A DNA stretch of 64,000 nucleotides from Ectobacillus sp048976805 (GTDB lineage: Bacteria; Bacillota; Bacilli; Bacillales; Bacillaceae_G), in contig JBHGUR010000085.1 in the NCBI GenBank assembly GCA_048976805.1, positions 29,648-93,647 of the forward strand, written 5' to 3'. Shown one piece after another: positions 15,503-24,499 of this stretch (its first letter is position 1; each line of letters opens with the position of its first letter). The notes beneath the pieces are model-generated. The model saw only the letters and a list, made by a program, of their open reading frames with translations, ran no database searches and was not told the origin of the DNA. The translations under genes and the position numbers were made by a program.

Positions 15503-18500
15503 GTGGCAGTGATTGATGTATATCGTCCAAAGCATAAAGTACGTTTTGTAACCGCTTCAAGTTTATTTGATGGTCATGATGCCTCTATTAATATTATGCG
15601 CCGGATTTTGCAATCAAGCGGTGCCGAGGTCATTCACTTGGGGCATAACCGCTCTGTTGAAGAAATTGTAAACGCTGCAATTCAAGAGGATGTACAAGGC
15701 ATTGCCATTTCCTCTTATCAAGGCGGCCATGTTGAGTATTTCAAATATATGTATGATCTATTACAGGAAAAAGGCGCAGGCCATATCCGCATTTACGGCG
15801 GAGGCGGAGGCGTCATCCTTCCTCGTGAAATCGAAGAGCTTGAAGCTTATGGCATTACAAAAATTTTCTCGCCGGAAGATGGGCGCCGCTTTGGCTTGCA
15901 AGGCATGATTAATCAGATGTTAGAAGGGTGCGATTTCCCAACGGCAGGCGATTTGGCAAAAGAGCTTGATAAAGTGGAAGAATTGGATACAAATACGATC
16001 GCTCGGCTGATTACATTGGCTGAAGAAAGTGTCGGAAAAGGCAATGAAATTTTCCAATCTCTTTCTGGACGAGTGAAGCAGGCGGCGCCGGTGCTTGGCA
16101 TTACTGGAACGGGCGGTGCAGGAAAGAGCTCCTTGACCGATGAATTGATTCGCCGCTTCTTAAATGAATTTAAAGACATAAAAATAGCGGTCATCTCGAT
16201 TGACCCGACAAAACAAAAAACAGGCGGCGCGTTGCTCGGGGATCGCATTCGCATGAATGCTATCAATTCGCCGCGCGTATATATGCGAAGCCTCGCGACG
16301 CGTGAATCCCGCTCCGAGCTGTCACTTGCGATTCAAGAAGCGATTACCGTTGTCAAGGCGGCGGGCTTTGATTTGATTATCGTTGAAACGAGCGGAATTG
16401 GGCAGGGCGATGCCGGCATCACACAGCACAGCGATATTAGCATGTATGTGATGACAAGCGAGTTCGGGGCGCCAACGCAGCTTGAGAAAATCGATATGAT
16501 TGACTATGCTGATTTGATTGTAATTAACAAGTTTGAAAGAAAAGGATCCGAAGATGCGTTGCGCCAAGTGCAGAAGCAATATCAACGCAGCCATATGCTG
16601 TTTGAATTGCCGCTTGAAGAAATGCCTGTATACGGCACAATCGCAAGCCAGTTCAATGACCCGGGCACAAATACAGTATTTTTGAAATTAGTAGAGCTTA
16701 TCAATAAAAAGGCAAACAAAAATTGGGAGCCGCAAACGATTAAGCCGGGCAAGACAGAAAAGCAAAATATTATCATTCCGAATGACCGCCGCTATTATTT
16801 GCGCGAGATTACGGATATGGTGCGCAATTATCATAAACGCACAGAGCAGCAGGCGAAAACGGCTGAGCGCCTGTTCCAAATCGAGGGCGCGATAGAGGCG
16901 ATAAAAGAACAGGGCGCTGACGCGCAAGCGGCTGAAACATTACAAACTGTAAAACGAAGCTATGAAAATGCGCTCTCCCCGGAAGCAAAGCTGATTTTGG
17001 ATACGTGGGATGCAGTAAAAGAAAAATACGCGGCTGATGAGTTTGTCACAAAGGTGCGCGATAAAGAAGTCCGGACAAAGCTCAAAACAACAACGCTTTC
17101 CGGAACAAAAATTCCAAAGGTTGCGCTTCCGAAATACAGCAACTACGGTGAAGTGCTGCGCTGGGTGCGCAAAGAAAACGTTCCGGGCCAATTCCCGTTT
17201 ACAGCCGGCGTATTCCCGTTTAAGCGCACAGATGAAGATCCGAAGCGCCAATTTGCGGGAGAGGGCACGCCTGAACGTACAAATAGACGTTTCCACTATT
17301 TATGTAAAGATGACAATGCGAAGCGCTTAAGTACAGCGTTCGACTCCGTAACATTGTACGGGGAAGACCCGTCGTACCGCCCTGATATTTTTGGGAAAAT
17401 CGGCGAAAGCGGCGTAAGCGTATGTACGCTCGACGATATGAAAAAGCTATACGATGGCTTTGATTTATGCTCACCTTCTACTTCCGTGTCCATGACGATT
17501 AACGGGCCGGCGCCAATTATTCTGGCGATGTTCATGAATACAGCAATCGACCAGCAGGTGCAAAAAGCGGAGCAAGAGCTTGGCCGCCAGGTTACGGCAG
17601 AAGAATATGAACAAATTAAAGCCAAAACATTGCAAACAGTGCGCGGCACAGTGCAGGCCGACATTTTAAAAGAAGACCAAGGACAAAATACGTGCATCTT
17701 CTCTACAGAGTTTGCGCTCCGTTTAATGGGGGATATTCAAGAATACTTTATCAACAATAAAGTGAGAAATTACTATTCTGTATCTATCTCCGGCTACCAT
17801 ATTGCCGAAGCAGGAGCAAACCCGATTTCCCAGCTTGCGTTTACGCTTGCCAACGGCTTTACGTATGTAGAATACTACTTAAGCCGCGGCATGAACATTG
17901 ATGATTTCGCGCCGAACCTTTCCTTCTTCTTCAGCAATGGCCTTGATGCGGAGTATTCGGTAATCGGCCGTGTGGCACGTCGCATTTGGGCAATTGTGAT
18001 GAAGGAAAAATACGGAGCGAATGAGCGCAGCCAAAAGCTAAAATACCACGTGCAAACATCCGGACGCTCCTTGCACGCGCAGGAAATCGCGTTTAACGAT
18101 ATCCGCACAACATTACAGGCGTTAATGGCGCTGCATGATAACTGCAACTCGCTTCATACGAATGCTTACGACGAAGCGATTACAACCCCGACAGAAGAAT
18201 CGGTGCGCCGCGCGATGGCAATTCAATTAATCATTACAAAAGAGCACGGCTTAACGAAAAACGAAAATCCGCTGCAAGGCTCCTTCATTTTAGAAGAATT
18301 GACAGACCTTGTCGAAGAAGCAGTACTGAAGGAATTTGACAGAATCAATGACCGCGGCGGAGTATTGGGCGCAATGGAAACGCAATATCAGCGCGGTAAA
18401 ATCCAAGAAGAGTCCATGCATTATGAAATGCTAAAGCATACCGGTGAATTGCCAATTATCGGGGTAAACACATATTTGAACCCGAACTCGGCAGTGGAAG

Positions 18501-18748
18501 AAGAGGTAAATAATATGGAAGTTGCCCGCGCTTCTTATGAAGAGAAAGAAACGCAAATTAAGAATTTAGAAGCGTTCCAGCAAAAGCATAAAGATAGCGT
18601 AGATGAAGCGCTAGCGCGTTTAAAACAAGTAGCCGTGTCCGGCGGAAACATTTTTGCTGAGCTAATGGAAACGGTAAAAGTGGCAAGCCTCGGCCAAATT
18701 ACACGGGCGCTATATGAAGTCGGCGGGCAGTATCGCCGCAATATGTAA
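15503..18748 (+). CDS. icmF: Fused isobutyryl-CoA mutase IcmF
   Basis: 1081 aa, the full length of IcmF. Residues 1-140 are the B12-binding domain (FDGHDASINIMRR, with H25 as the likely lower axial ligand). Residues about 195-420 form the MeaI-type G-protein chaperone with Walker A GITGTGGAGKSS (199-210) and a NKF/ERK GTPase segment VINKFERKGSEDA. Residues about 560-1081 are the substrate-binding mutase barrel (PSTSVSMTINGPAPIILAMF, SISGYHIAEAGANPISQLAF). It interconverts isobutyryl-CoA and butyryl-CoA (some homologs pivalyl- or isovaleryl-CoA), linking valine catabolism to the preceding beta-oxidation genes. The start is GTG 15503 after AGGAGGAG. It needs adenosylcobalamin, as does the ethanolamine pathway at the left of the window. 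Confidence 0.93.
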   Translation: MAVIDVYRPKHKVRFVTASSLFDGHDASINIMRRILQSSGAEVIHLGHNRSVEEIVNAAIQEDVQGIAISSYQGGHVEYFKYMYDLLQEKGAGHIRIYGGGGGVILPREIEELEAYGITKIFSPEDGRRFGLQGMINQMLEGCDFPTAGDLAKELDKVEELDTNTIARLITLAEESVGKGNEIFQSLSGRVKQAAPVLGITGTGGAGKSSLTDELIRRFLNEFKDIKIAVISIDPTKQKTGGALLGDRIRMNAINSPRVYMRSLATRESRSELSLAIQEAITVVKAAGFDLIIVETSGIGQGDAGITQHSDISMYVMTSEFGAPTQLEKIDMIDYADLIVINKFERKGSEDALRQVQKQYQRSHMLFELPLEEMPVYGTIASQFNDPGTNTVFLKLVELINKKANKNWEPQTIKPGKTEKQNIIIPNDRRYYLREITDMVRNYHKRTEQQAKTAERLFQIEGAIEAIKEQGADAQAAETLQTVKRSYENALSPEAKLILDTWDAVKEKYAADEFVTKVRDKEVRTKLKTTTLSGTKIPKVALPKYSNYGEVLRWVRKENVPGQFPFTAGVFPFKRTDEDPKRQFAGEGTPERTNRRFHYLCKDDNAKRLSTAFDSVTLYGEDPSYRPDIFGKIGESGVSVCTLDDMKKLYDGFDLCSPSTSVSMTINGPAPIILAMFMNTAIDQQVQKAEQELGRQVTAEEYEQIKAKTLQTVRGTVQADILKEDQGQNTCIFSTEFALRLMGDIQEYFINNKVRNYYSVSISGYHIAEAGANPISQLAFTLANGFTYVEYYLSRGMNIDDFAPNLSFFFSNGLDAEYSVIGRVARRIWAIVMKEKYGANERSQKLKYHVQTSGRSLHAQEIAFNDIRTTLQALMALHDNCNSLHTNAYDEAITTPTEESVRRAMAIQLIITKEHGLTKNENPLQGSFILEELTDLVEEAVLKEFDRINDRGGVLGAMETQYQRGKIQEESMHYEMLKHTGELPIIGVNTYLNPNSAVEEEVNNMEVARASYEEKETQIKNLEAFQQKHKDSVDEALARLKQVAVSGGNIFAELMETVKVASLGQITRALYEVGGQYRRNM

Positions 18749-18777
18749 GGGAATCGTACTAGATTCCCGTTTTTTTT
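18749..18777 (+). terminator. Rho-independent terminator after icmF
   Basis: GGGAATC and GATTCCC pair around GTACTA, followed by an eight-T run. It ends the acyl-CoA cluster. Confidence 0.88.
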
Positions 18778-18837
18778 GTGGCATAAATCATGCCGATTTG
18801 TTTATAATGAGTAGTATGTATTTTTTTGTACAGGCCT

Positions 18838-18843
18838 TATAAT
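18838..18843 (+). promoter_or_regulatory. Candidate rpoE -10 element
   Basis: TATAAT 40 bp before the rpoE start. A second TATAAT lies at 18803-18808. Neither has a good -35, so the assignment is tentative. Confidence 0.35.
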
Positions 18844-18882
18844 GATAGTGGATTATATTGAGAGAAAGGAAGTGCCTCACAC

Positions 18883-19416
18883 GTGAATTTAGAGCAATAT
18901 TCACCGGAAGAGCTAAAAGAATTATCCATGATTGAACTTGCTTATTTGAAGCTCGCGGAAAAGAAGCAAGCAACGCCATTTCAGGAGATAGTTCAGGAAA
19001 TTGCGCAAACGCTCGGTTTATCCCAAGAAGAGGTTGCAACAAGAATAGCTCAATTTTATACCGATTTGAACATTGACGGGCGCTTTATCAGTGTTGGGGA
19101 AAATCGCTGGGGATTACGCAGCTGGTATCCGTACGAGCAGATGGAAGAAGAAATTCTGCCGCAAGTGAAGCCGAAGAAGAAGCGTAAGCTCGATGACGAA
19201 GAACTTGATGACTATGTAGATGAAGCAGATGACTTTGAAGAGTTAGATGAACTAGACGAACTAGATGACTTAGATGAAGATTTTACAGAAGATGATGTAG
19301 AAGATTTCGACGATGAGTTATTAGAGGATGATCTGGAAGAAGTCGATGACGACGAAGATTTTATCGATGAAGATGAAGCGGAATACGATGAAGTCGAAGA
19401 AGAGGATGAATTGTAG
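18883..19416 (+). CDS. rpoE: RNA polymerase delta subunit
   Basis: 177 aa. Residues 1-90 are the folded HARE-HTH domain (SMIELAYLKLAEKKQATPF, then DGRFISVGENRWGLRSWYP). Residues about 100-177 are almost wholly Asp/Glu, the disordered polyanionic tail that displaces nucleic acid from RNA polymerase and speeds recycling. Delta is found in Firmicutes. It begins at GTG 18883 with GAAAGGAAG some 10 nt upstream. The rpoE-pyrG order is conserved in Bacillus. The DNA of the tail is a GAT/GAA-rich low-complexity tract that could vary in length. Confidence 0.95.
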   Translation: MNLEQYSPEELKELSMIELAYLKLAEKKQATPFQEIVQEIAQTLGLSQEEVATRIAQFYTDLNIDGRFISVGENRWGLRSWYPYEQMEEEILPQVKPKKKRKLDDEELDDYVDEADDFEELDELDELDDLDEDFTEDDVEDFDDELLEDDLEEVDDDEDFIDEDEAEYDEVEEEDEL

Positions 19417-19419
19417 TTC

Positions 19420-19556
19420 TTGACTTTTTAAAATAGTGTAGGTAGAATCATTTTTGGGCTCTTTAAAAAGAAAACAATTACTTTGATATAAAAAAGAAAA
19501 TTGCTCCCTGTTTTTCTGCGGAAAATAATGGGCTGCAATTTTCTTTTTTTGTTTTT
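19420..19556 (+). promoter_or_regulatory. pyrG promoter and CTP-sensing attenuator
   Basis: TTGACT (19420-19425), a 17-bp spacer and TAGAAT (19443-19448) are followed 7 bp later by GGGCT at 19456. This is the same start sequence that gives reiterative G addition on B. subtilis pyrG when CTP is low. A terminator follows: AAAAAGAAAATTGC (19491-19504) pairs perfectly with 19535-19548, then a T-rich tail. Its upstream arm includes GCTCCCTG, which the extra 5' G residues could pair with to form the antiterminator. All parts are visible; the mechanism is taken from B. subtilis. Confidence 0.85.
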
Positions 19557-19664
19557 TGTTTAGAAATGAAAAAGAATCTAACAATAAAACAGATGAGCTG
19601 TTCCTTACATAAGCTGCTTGGCGCAGTGATTTATATAAATTAAGTGCAGAAAGGGAGAAATTTT

Positions 19665-21272
19665 ATGACGAAGTACATTTTTGTAACCGGCGGCGTAGTG
19701 TCGTCTTTAGGGAAAGGAATTACAGCCGCTTCTTTAGGGAGATTGCTGAAAAACCGCGGCTTGAATGTAACGATTCAAAAGTTCGATCCGTATATTAACG
19801 TTGACCCGGGAACAATGAGCCCGTACCAGCACGGCGAAGTGTTCGTAACGGATGACGGCGCGGAAACAGATTTGGATTTAGGCCATTATGAGCGTTTCAT
19901 TGATATTAATCTGAACAAATACAGCAACGTAACGACGGGTAAAGTATATTCTTCCGTTTTGCAAAAGGAGCGCCGCGGCGATTACTTGGGCGGAACGGTG
20001 CAGGTTATCCCGCACATTACGAACGAAATTAAGGAGCGTGTCTTCCGGGCCGGCCGCGAAACGAATGCGGATGTAGTTATTACGGAAATCGGCGGAACGG
20101 TCGGGGATATCGAATCGCTTCCTTTCCTAGAAGCAATCCGCCAAATCAAAAGCGATATTGGCCGCGACAATGTGATGTATATCCATTGTACATTAATTCC
20201 GTATATTAAAGCGGCAGGGGAAATGAAAACAAAGCCGACGCAGCATAGCGTAAAGGAATTGCGCAGCCTTGGCATCCAGCCGAATATCATCGTTGTCCGT
20301 ACGGAATTCCCGGTTTCCCAGGATATGAAGGACAAGCTGGCGCTATTTTGCGACATTGATCCGAAAGCAGTGATTGAAGCGCGCGATGCCGATACATTAT
20401 ATGCTGTTCCGTTGGCGCTTCAAGAACAAAATATGGACCAAATTGTGTGCGAGCATTTGAAACTTGATTGTGCCCCAGCGGATATGACAGAGTGGAAAGC
20501 TTTAGTAGAAAAGGTTCGCAACCTATCTAAGAAAGTGAAAATTGCTTTAGTAGGAAAATATGTAGAACTGCAGGATGCGTATATTTCCGTTGTGGAAGCA
20601 CTTCGCCATGCCGGCTATTCCTTTGATTCCGACATTGAAATTAAATGGATTAACGCTGAGCATGTAACGCCGGGCAATGTGAAGGAGCTTGTAGGGGATG
20701 CTGACGGTATCCTTGTGCCTGGCGGCTTTGGAGATCGCGGCATCGAGGGGAAAATTGCGGCGACGCAATATGCGCGTGAAAATCAAGTTCCGTTCCTTGG
20801 CATTTGCCTAGGCATGCAGCTTGCATCCATCGAATTTGCCCGCAATGTGCTAGGGTTAGAAGGCGCAAATTCTTCTGAAATTAATCCGGATACGAAATAT
20901 CCGATTATTGACCTGCTTCCAGAGCAAAAGGATGTAGAAGATTTAGGCGGTACGTTGCGTCTTGGTTTGTATCCTTGCAAGCTTCAAGAAGAAACAAAAG
21001 CGTATCATGCGTACGGCGAGCCGGTTGTATACGAACGCCATAGACATCGCTATGAGTTCAACAACCAATTCCGTCAAGATATGGAGAAGGCAGGCTTCGT
21101 GTTCTCCGGAACAAGCCCGGACGGCCGTTTAGTGGAAATTATTGAGCTGAAGGATCATCCTTGGTTCGTGGCGTCCCAGTTCCATCCGGAGTTTGTGTCC
21201 CGTCCGACAAGACCGCAGCCGTTGTTCCGCGAATTTGTGAACGCATCTATTATTTATAAAGAGAGCAAATAA
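19665..21272 (+). CDS. pyrG: CTP synthase
   Basis: 535 aa from ATG 19665 (AAGGGAG upstream); an in-frame GTG at 19644 is earlier but lacks a site. It makes CTP from UTP, ATP and glutamine. The N-terminal amidoligase domain opens MTKYIFVTGGVVSSLGKGITAASLG and contains the IHCTLIPYIKAAGEMKTKPTQHS segment. The C-terminal class I glutaminase domain carries the nucleophile in LGICLGMQLA (about 380) and His/Glu in SQFHPEF. It is controlled by the leader attenuator above. A strong terminator follows. Confidence 0.97.
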   Translation: MTKYIFVTGGVVSSLGKGITAASLGRLLKNRGLNVTIQKFDPYINVDPGTMSPYQHGEVFVTDDGAETDLDLGHYERFIDINLNKYSNVTTGKVYSSVLQKERRGDYLGGTVQVIPHITNEIKERVFRAGRETNADVVITEIGGTVGDIESLPFLEAIRQIKSDIGRDNVMYIHCTLIPYIKAAGEMKTKPTQHSVKELRSLGIQPNIIVVRTEFPVSQDMKDKLALFCDIDPKAVIEARDADTLYAVPLALQEQNMDQIVCEHLKLDCAPADMTEWKALVEKVRNLSKKVKIALVGKYVELQDAYISVVEALRHAGYSFDSDIEIKWINAEHVTPGNVKELVGDADGILVPGGFGDRGIEGKIAATQYARENQVPFLGICLGMQLASIEFARNVLGLEGANSSEINPDTKYPIIDLLPEQKDVEDLGGTLRLGLYPCKLQEETKAYHAYGEPVVYERHRHRYEFNNQFRQDMEKAGFVFSGTSPDGRLVEIIELKDHPWFVASQFHPEFVSRPTRPQPLFREFVNASIIYKESK

Positions 21273-21273
21273 G

Positions 21274-21311
21274 AAAAACGAGCACAGGCGGCGCCTGTGC
21301 TCGTTTTTTTG
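21274..21311 (+). terminator. Rho-independent terminator of pyrG
   Basis: AAAAACGAGCACAGGC and its perfect complement flank GGC, with a seven-T run. The symmetric A and T tracts mean it could also stop the convergent ywjG transcript. Confidence 0.93.
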
Positions 21312-21334
21312 CCTACTCGGGAAGTATTAACACG

Positions 21335-21421
21335 AATTTACGATTAATTCGACCCGATTTACGATTAATTCAACCCAATTTACAATTAATTCAACCGATT
21401 TGGGCAATAATTCGACCGAAC
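21335..21421. repeat. About 21-bp tandem repeat, locus 1
   Basis: Roughly four units of the form ATTTACAATTAATTCAACCC, the last degenerate (ATTTGGGCAATAATTCGACC). It lies between the pyrG terminator and the convergent ywjG end. The same units in the same order recur at 51838-51945. Confidence 0.8.
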
Positions 21422-21439
21422 CAAGCCGGCTCCGCTTTT

Positions 21440-21967
21440 CTAGGTATACTCTGCTAAAATTTCTTTAATTGTAAATGCTAATCCGTAGTAGGTGAAGAGG
21501 GCTGTCATTGCGCTTGGGAAACCGTAGCGGGAACCTTCTTCATCAGGAATAAGAGCTTTTAGAAGCTTTGTATCAATATGAACATCAGTAAATTGCTCGA
21601 GTGATTGCGCGCCTTCTTTTAATGCGGATATTCCTACAATCATGTGTCCTTGCTCTTGCAGCTTTTGGGCAAGCGCAATTGCTTTTTCATCTGTAGAAAA
21701 GCGTGTTACTAATATAATGCGGTCGGCGGGCGTGATGTCTGCCATCTTTCCGTTTTCAAAAAGGGCGCGCGCGCCGGACAACGGCTCTTCTCCGTATATC
21801 GCTTCTAAAGTGACGGCGCCCATTTCGCGTACGCCATGTATGTAAATAGCGCCGCTGCCAATCGCAGCTTGGGCGAGAAGGCGGGCGCCGTCTTCTATAT
21901 GTATCTCCTCTTGCTCGGCAATTTTTTTAAAATAGCCGCTTAACTGTGTGGAAAAAATTTTTAGCAC
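21440..21967 (-). CDS. ywjG: YwjG-like DUF2529 protein
   Basis: 175 aa, transcribed toward pyrG from GTG 21967 with AAAGGAG before it. It matches the YwjG/DUF2529 family known from Bacillus between pyrG and spo0F. Its middle region (GSGAIYIHGVREMGAVTLEAI, then PADRIILVTRFSTDEKAIALAQKLQEQ) looks like an SIS-type sugar-phosphate-binding fold. The function is unknown. The opposite orientation between two plus-strand genes is the ancestral layout. Confidence 0.85.
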   Translation of the reverse strand: MLKIFSTQLSGYFKKIAEQEEIHIEDGARLLAQAAIGSGAIYIHGVREMGAVTLEAIYGEEPLSGARALFENGKMADITPADRIILVTRFSTDEKAIALAQKLQEQGHMIVGISALKEGAQSLEQFTDVHIDTKLLKALIPDEEGSRYGFPSAMTALFTYYGLAFTIKEILAEYT

Positions 21968-22046
21968 GTTGTAATCTCCTTTCTGTACAGCTGCTCTATC
22001 TATTATAGCTTATTTGCATGAAAACAAAAAATAGCTGCAGTGGAGT

Positions 22047-22106
22047 TGTTGAATACGGCAAGGTACAATGAAATAACAGCAGGAAAATGTTTGAAGCATA
22101 TAGAAG
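22047..22106 (+). promoter_or_regulatory. spo0F sigma-H promoter with possible Spo0A box
   Basis: AGGAAAAT (22081-22088) and ATAGAAG (22100-22106) are 12 bp apart and match the sigma-H pattern AGGAWWT / RNNGAAT with one change. TGTTGAA at 22047-22053 differs by one base from the Spo0A box TGTCGAA. B. subtilis spo0F is transcribed by sigma-H and controlled by Spo0A, which supports the reading. Confidence 0.55.
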
Positions 22107-22167
22107 TAATTTCAACATGTGCCATTAGAAGATATTACAATTTTATATATGGAAGGCTGGGAAACAT

Positions 22168-22536
22168 ATGGAAGGGAAAATTTTAATTGTAGACGATCAA
22201 TACGGAATTCGTATTTTATTGAATGAAGTGTTTCAAAAAGAAGGATACAAAACGTATCAGGCAGCCAATGGCTTTCAAGCAATTGATATTGTAAAAAAGG
22301 ATAAGCCGGATTTGGTTATTCTTGATATGAAAATTCCGGGCATGGACGGAATCGAAATTCTAAAGCGCCTGAAGGAAATCGAACCGGATATTAAAGTCAT
22401 TTTAATGACGGCGTATGGAGAGCTGGATATGATTCAAGAAGCAAAAGACCTTGGAGCGTTAATGCATTTTGCAAAGCCGTTTGATATTGATGAAATGCGA
22501 AAAGCAGTACGTCAGCAAATCACTGTACAAGCTTAG
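22168..22536 (+). CDS. spo0F: Sporulation phosphorelay response regulator Spo0F
   Basis: 122 aa, a single receiver domain with no output domain. It takes phosphate from the sporulation histidine kinases (KinA etc.) and passes it to Spo0B. The acidic pocket is D9/D10 (VDDQYGIR), the phosphorylated residue D53 (ILDMKIPGMDG), the conserved threonine T81 and lysine K103 (HFAKPFDIDEM). It is nearly superimposable on B. subtilis Spo0F, so the organism almost certainly sporulates through the phosphorelay. ATG 22168 follows GGAAGG. It lies between ywjG and fbaA as in Bacillus. Confidence 0.96.
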   Translation: MEGKILIVDDQYGIRILLNEVFQKEGYKTYQAANGFQAIDIVKKDKPDLVILDMKIPGMDGIEILKRLKEIEPDIKVILMTAYGELDMIQEAKDLGALMHFAKPFDIDEMRKAVRQQITVQA

Positions 22537-22562
22537 TTTGACAAATTTATAAAAATATATCG

Positions 22563-22630
22563 AAAAAGCGTTTTCATAACTAAGGCAGCTGTTGAATTCG
22601 GTTGAGTTTTCGATGACAAGTTGGTATCCT
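22563..22630 (+). promoter_or_regulatory. fbaA promoter region with a cre-like site
   Basis: TTGAGT (22602-22607) and TATCCT (22625-22630) are separated by 17 bp. Upstream, 22563-22576 reads, on the minus strand, TGAAAACGCTTTTT, which matches the catabolite-response consensus except at the 3' end. Carbon control of the aldolase gene is plausible but not shown. Confidence 0.4.
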
Positions 22631-22739
22631 ATGGAGTGTAGAAGAAAGTCCGGTACAATTTCAATACATATTTTTTCGCTTTTCGTTCAAACTATATGGG
22701 AATTTATCGGATACAAAAAAAGTTTTAGGAGGATTCACC

Positions 22740-23600
22740 ATGCCTTTAGTTTCCATGAAAGAAATGCTGAATAAAGCATTAGAAGGTAAGTATGCAGTTG
22801 GTCAATTTAACATTAACAACTTAGAATGGACTCAAGCGATCCTAGCTGCTGCTGAACAAGAGAAATCCCCAGTTATTCTAGGCGTATCTGAAGGGGCGGC
22901 TCGGCACATGGGCGGCTTCAAAACTACTGTTATGATGGTTCAAGGTTTAATGGAAGATATGAAAATTACAGTTCCTGTGGCAATCCATTTAGACCACGGC
23001 TCCAGCTTCGAAAAATGTAAAGAAGCGATCGATGCAGGCTTCACATCTGTTATGATCGATGCTTCCCACCATCCATTCGAGGAAAACGTAGAAACTACAT
23101 TAAAAGTAGTAGAATACGCTCATGCGCGCAACGTATCTGTAGAAGCTGAGCTTGGCACAGTCGGCGGACAAGAAGACGATGTAGTAGCTGAAGGCGTTAT
23201 TTACGCTGACCCGCAAGAATGTGCGGAATTAGTAAAACGCACTGGCATTGACTGCTTGGCTCCAGCTTTAGGCTCCGTTCATGGCCCTTACAAAGGTGAA
23301 CCAAACCTAGGCTTTAAGGAAATGGAAGAAGTTCGCGACTTAACTGGAGTGCCATTAGTGCTTCACGGCGGTACTGGCATCCCGACAAAAGATATCGAAA
23401 GAGCGATTTCTTTAGGTACTTCTAAAATCAACGTAAACACTGAAAACCAAATTGCGTTTACAAAAGCGGTTCGTGAAGTATTGGCTTCCAACGCTGATGT
23501 TTACGATCCTCGTAAATATATCGGCCCTGGACGCGAAGCGATTAAAGAAACAGTTATCGGCAAAATCCGCGAATTCGGTTCTAACGGAAAAGCTGAGTAA
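22740..23600 (+). CDS. fbaA: Class II fructose-1,6-bisphosphate aldolase
   Basis: 286 aa. It splits fructose 1,6-bisphosphate in glycolysis and joins the trioses in gluconeogenesis. The Zn2+/catalytic motif AIHLDHGSSFE (D85, H86) is typical of class II enzymes, as are SVMIDASHHPFEENV and LVLHGGTGIPT (another Zn ligand). ATG 22740 follows TTAGGAGG. The gene has its own promoter region and a downstream hairpin. The companion gluconeogenic gene glpX is 2.2 kb downstream. Confidence 0.96.
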   Translation: MPLVSMKEMLNKALEGKYAVGQFNINNLEWTQAILAAAEQEKSPVILGVSEGAARHMGGFKTTVMMVQGLMEDMKITVPVAIHLDHGSSFEKCKEAIDAGFTSVMIDASHHPFEENVETTLKVVEYAHARNVSVEAELGTVGGQEDDVVAEGVIYADPQECAELVKRTGIDCLAPALGSVHGPYKGEPNLGFKEMEEVRDLTGVPLVLHGGTGIPTKDIERAISLGTSKINVNTENQIAFTKAVREVLASNADVYDPRKYIGPGREAIKETVIGKIREFGSNGKAE

Positions 23601-23674
23601 TTTTATGCTTCATCAGCAGGAGGTTTCCCCTGCAAATGATTATGAAGCAAATCTTTACAATATTTATACGTATT

Positions 23675-23708
23675 GGAAACCGTCTATGCTTTTAGACGGT
23701 TTCCTTTC
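23675..23708 (+). terminator. Terminator-like hairpin after fbaA
   Basis: GGAAACCGTCTA pairs perfectly with TAGACGGTTTCC around TGCTTT; the tail TTTCGTTG is weak, so read-through into tal is likely. Confidence 0.7.
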
Positions 23709-23822
23709 GTTGTATAATGAAAGCGCCAACATTCTGCAAAAGTAGACAAATGATTTAAAAATAGGACATTGTTAAAGGAGCGGGCTTAAAATTTGGTATG
23801 ATAGAACAAAGGGGGCTTAATC

Positions 23823-24464
23823 ATGAAATTTTTTATTGACACAGCGAACTTAGAGGAGATTAAGGAAATTAATCAAATGGGAATTCTCGCGGGCGTTACA
23901 ACGAATCCAAGCCTTGTCGCAAAGGAAAAAGGCGTATCGTTTCATGATCGGCTCCGCGAGATTACAGCTGAGGTGGAAGGCTCGGTAAGCGCGGAAGTCA
24001 TTGGGCTTAAAGCGGAGGAAATGATTGAAGAAGGAAAAGAATTGGCTGCAATCGCGCCAAATATTACGGTAAAGGTTCCGATGACGCCGGATGGATTAAA
24101 AGCGGTAAAGGCGCTGAGCGATCTAGGCATTAAAACGAACGTTACGCTTATTTTTAATGCCAATCAAGCCTTAATGGCGGCGCGTGCCGGGGCTACATAC
24201 GTGTCTCCGTTCCTAGGCCGCCTTGATGATATTGGACATGACGGCCTGGAGCTGATTGAGACCATTTCTGCTATCTTTTTGCAGCACGATATTAAAACTG
24301 AAATCATTGCCGCTTCCGTTCGCCATCCGCTCCATGTTACAGAAGCTGCTTTGCGCGGCGCCCACATCGCAACGATTCCATACAAGGTCTTTTTGCAATT
24401 GATGAAGCATCCTCTTACTGACAAAGGGATTGAGCAGTTTCTGCATGACTGGAATAACAGGTAA
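23823..24464 (+). CDS. tal: Transaldolase (small TalC/FSA-type)
   Basis: 213 aa, the short class of transaldolase. The Schiff-base lysine is K84 in NITVKVPMTPDG; MKFFIDTANLEEI and GVTTNPSLVAKE are the N-terminal signatures. It transfers dihydroxyacetone units between sugar phosphates in the pentose phosphate pathway. In Bacillus this gene (ywjH) was first annotated as fructose-6-phosphate aldolase; the family groups with transaldolases, so that activity is preferred. AAGGGGGC precedes ATG 23823. It is followed by murA with a 35-bp gap. Confidence 0.92.
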   Translation: MKFFIDTANLEEIKEINQMGILAGVTTNPSLVAKEKGVSFHDRLREITAEVEGSVSAEVIGLKAEEMIEEGKELAAIAPNITVKVPMTPDGLKAVKALSDLGIKTNVTLIFNANQALMAARAGATYVSPFLGRLDDIGHDGLELIETISAIFLQHDIKTEIIAASVRHPLHVTEAALRGAHIATIPYKVFLQLMKHPLTDKGIEQFLHDWNNR

Positions 24465-24499
24465 ATTGAAAGTGTTGAATCACTAGAAGGGAGCATGAG

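Noticed and set aside
21335..21421. Short tandem repeats as a CRISPR array
   Set aside because: The units abut without spacers, are diverged and no cas gene is present.
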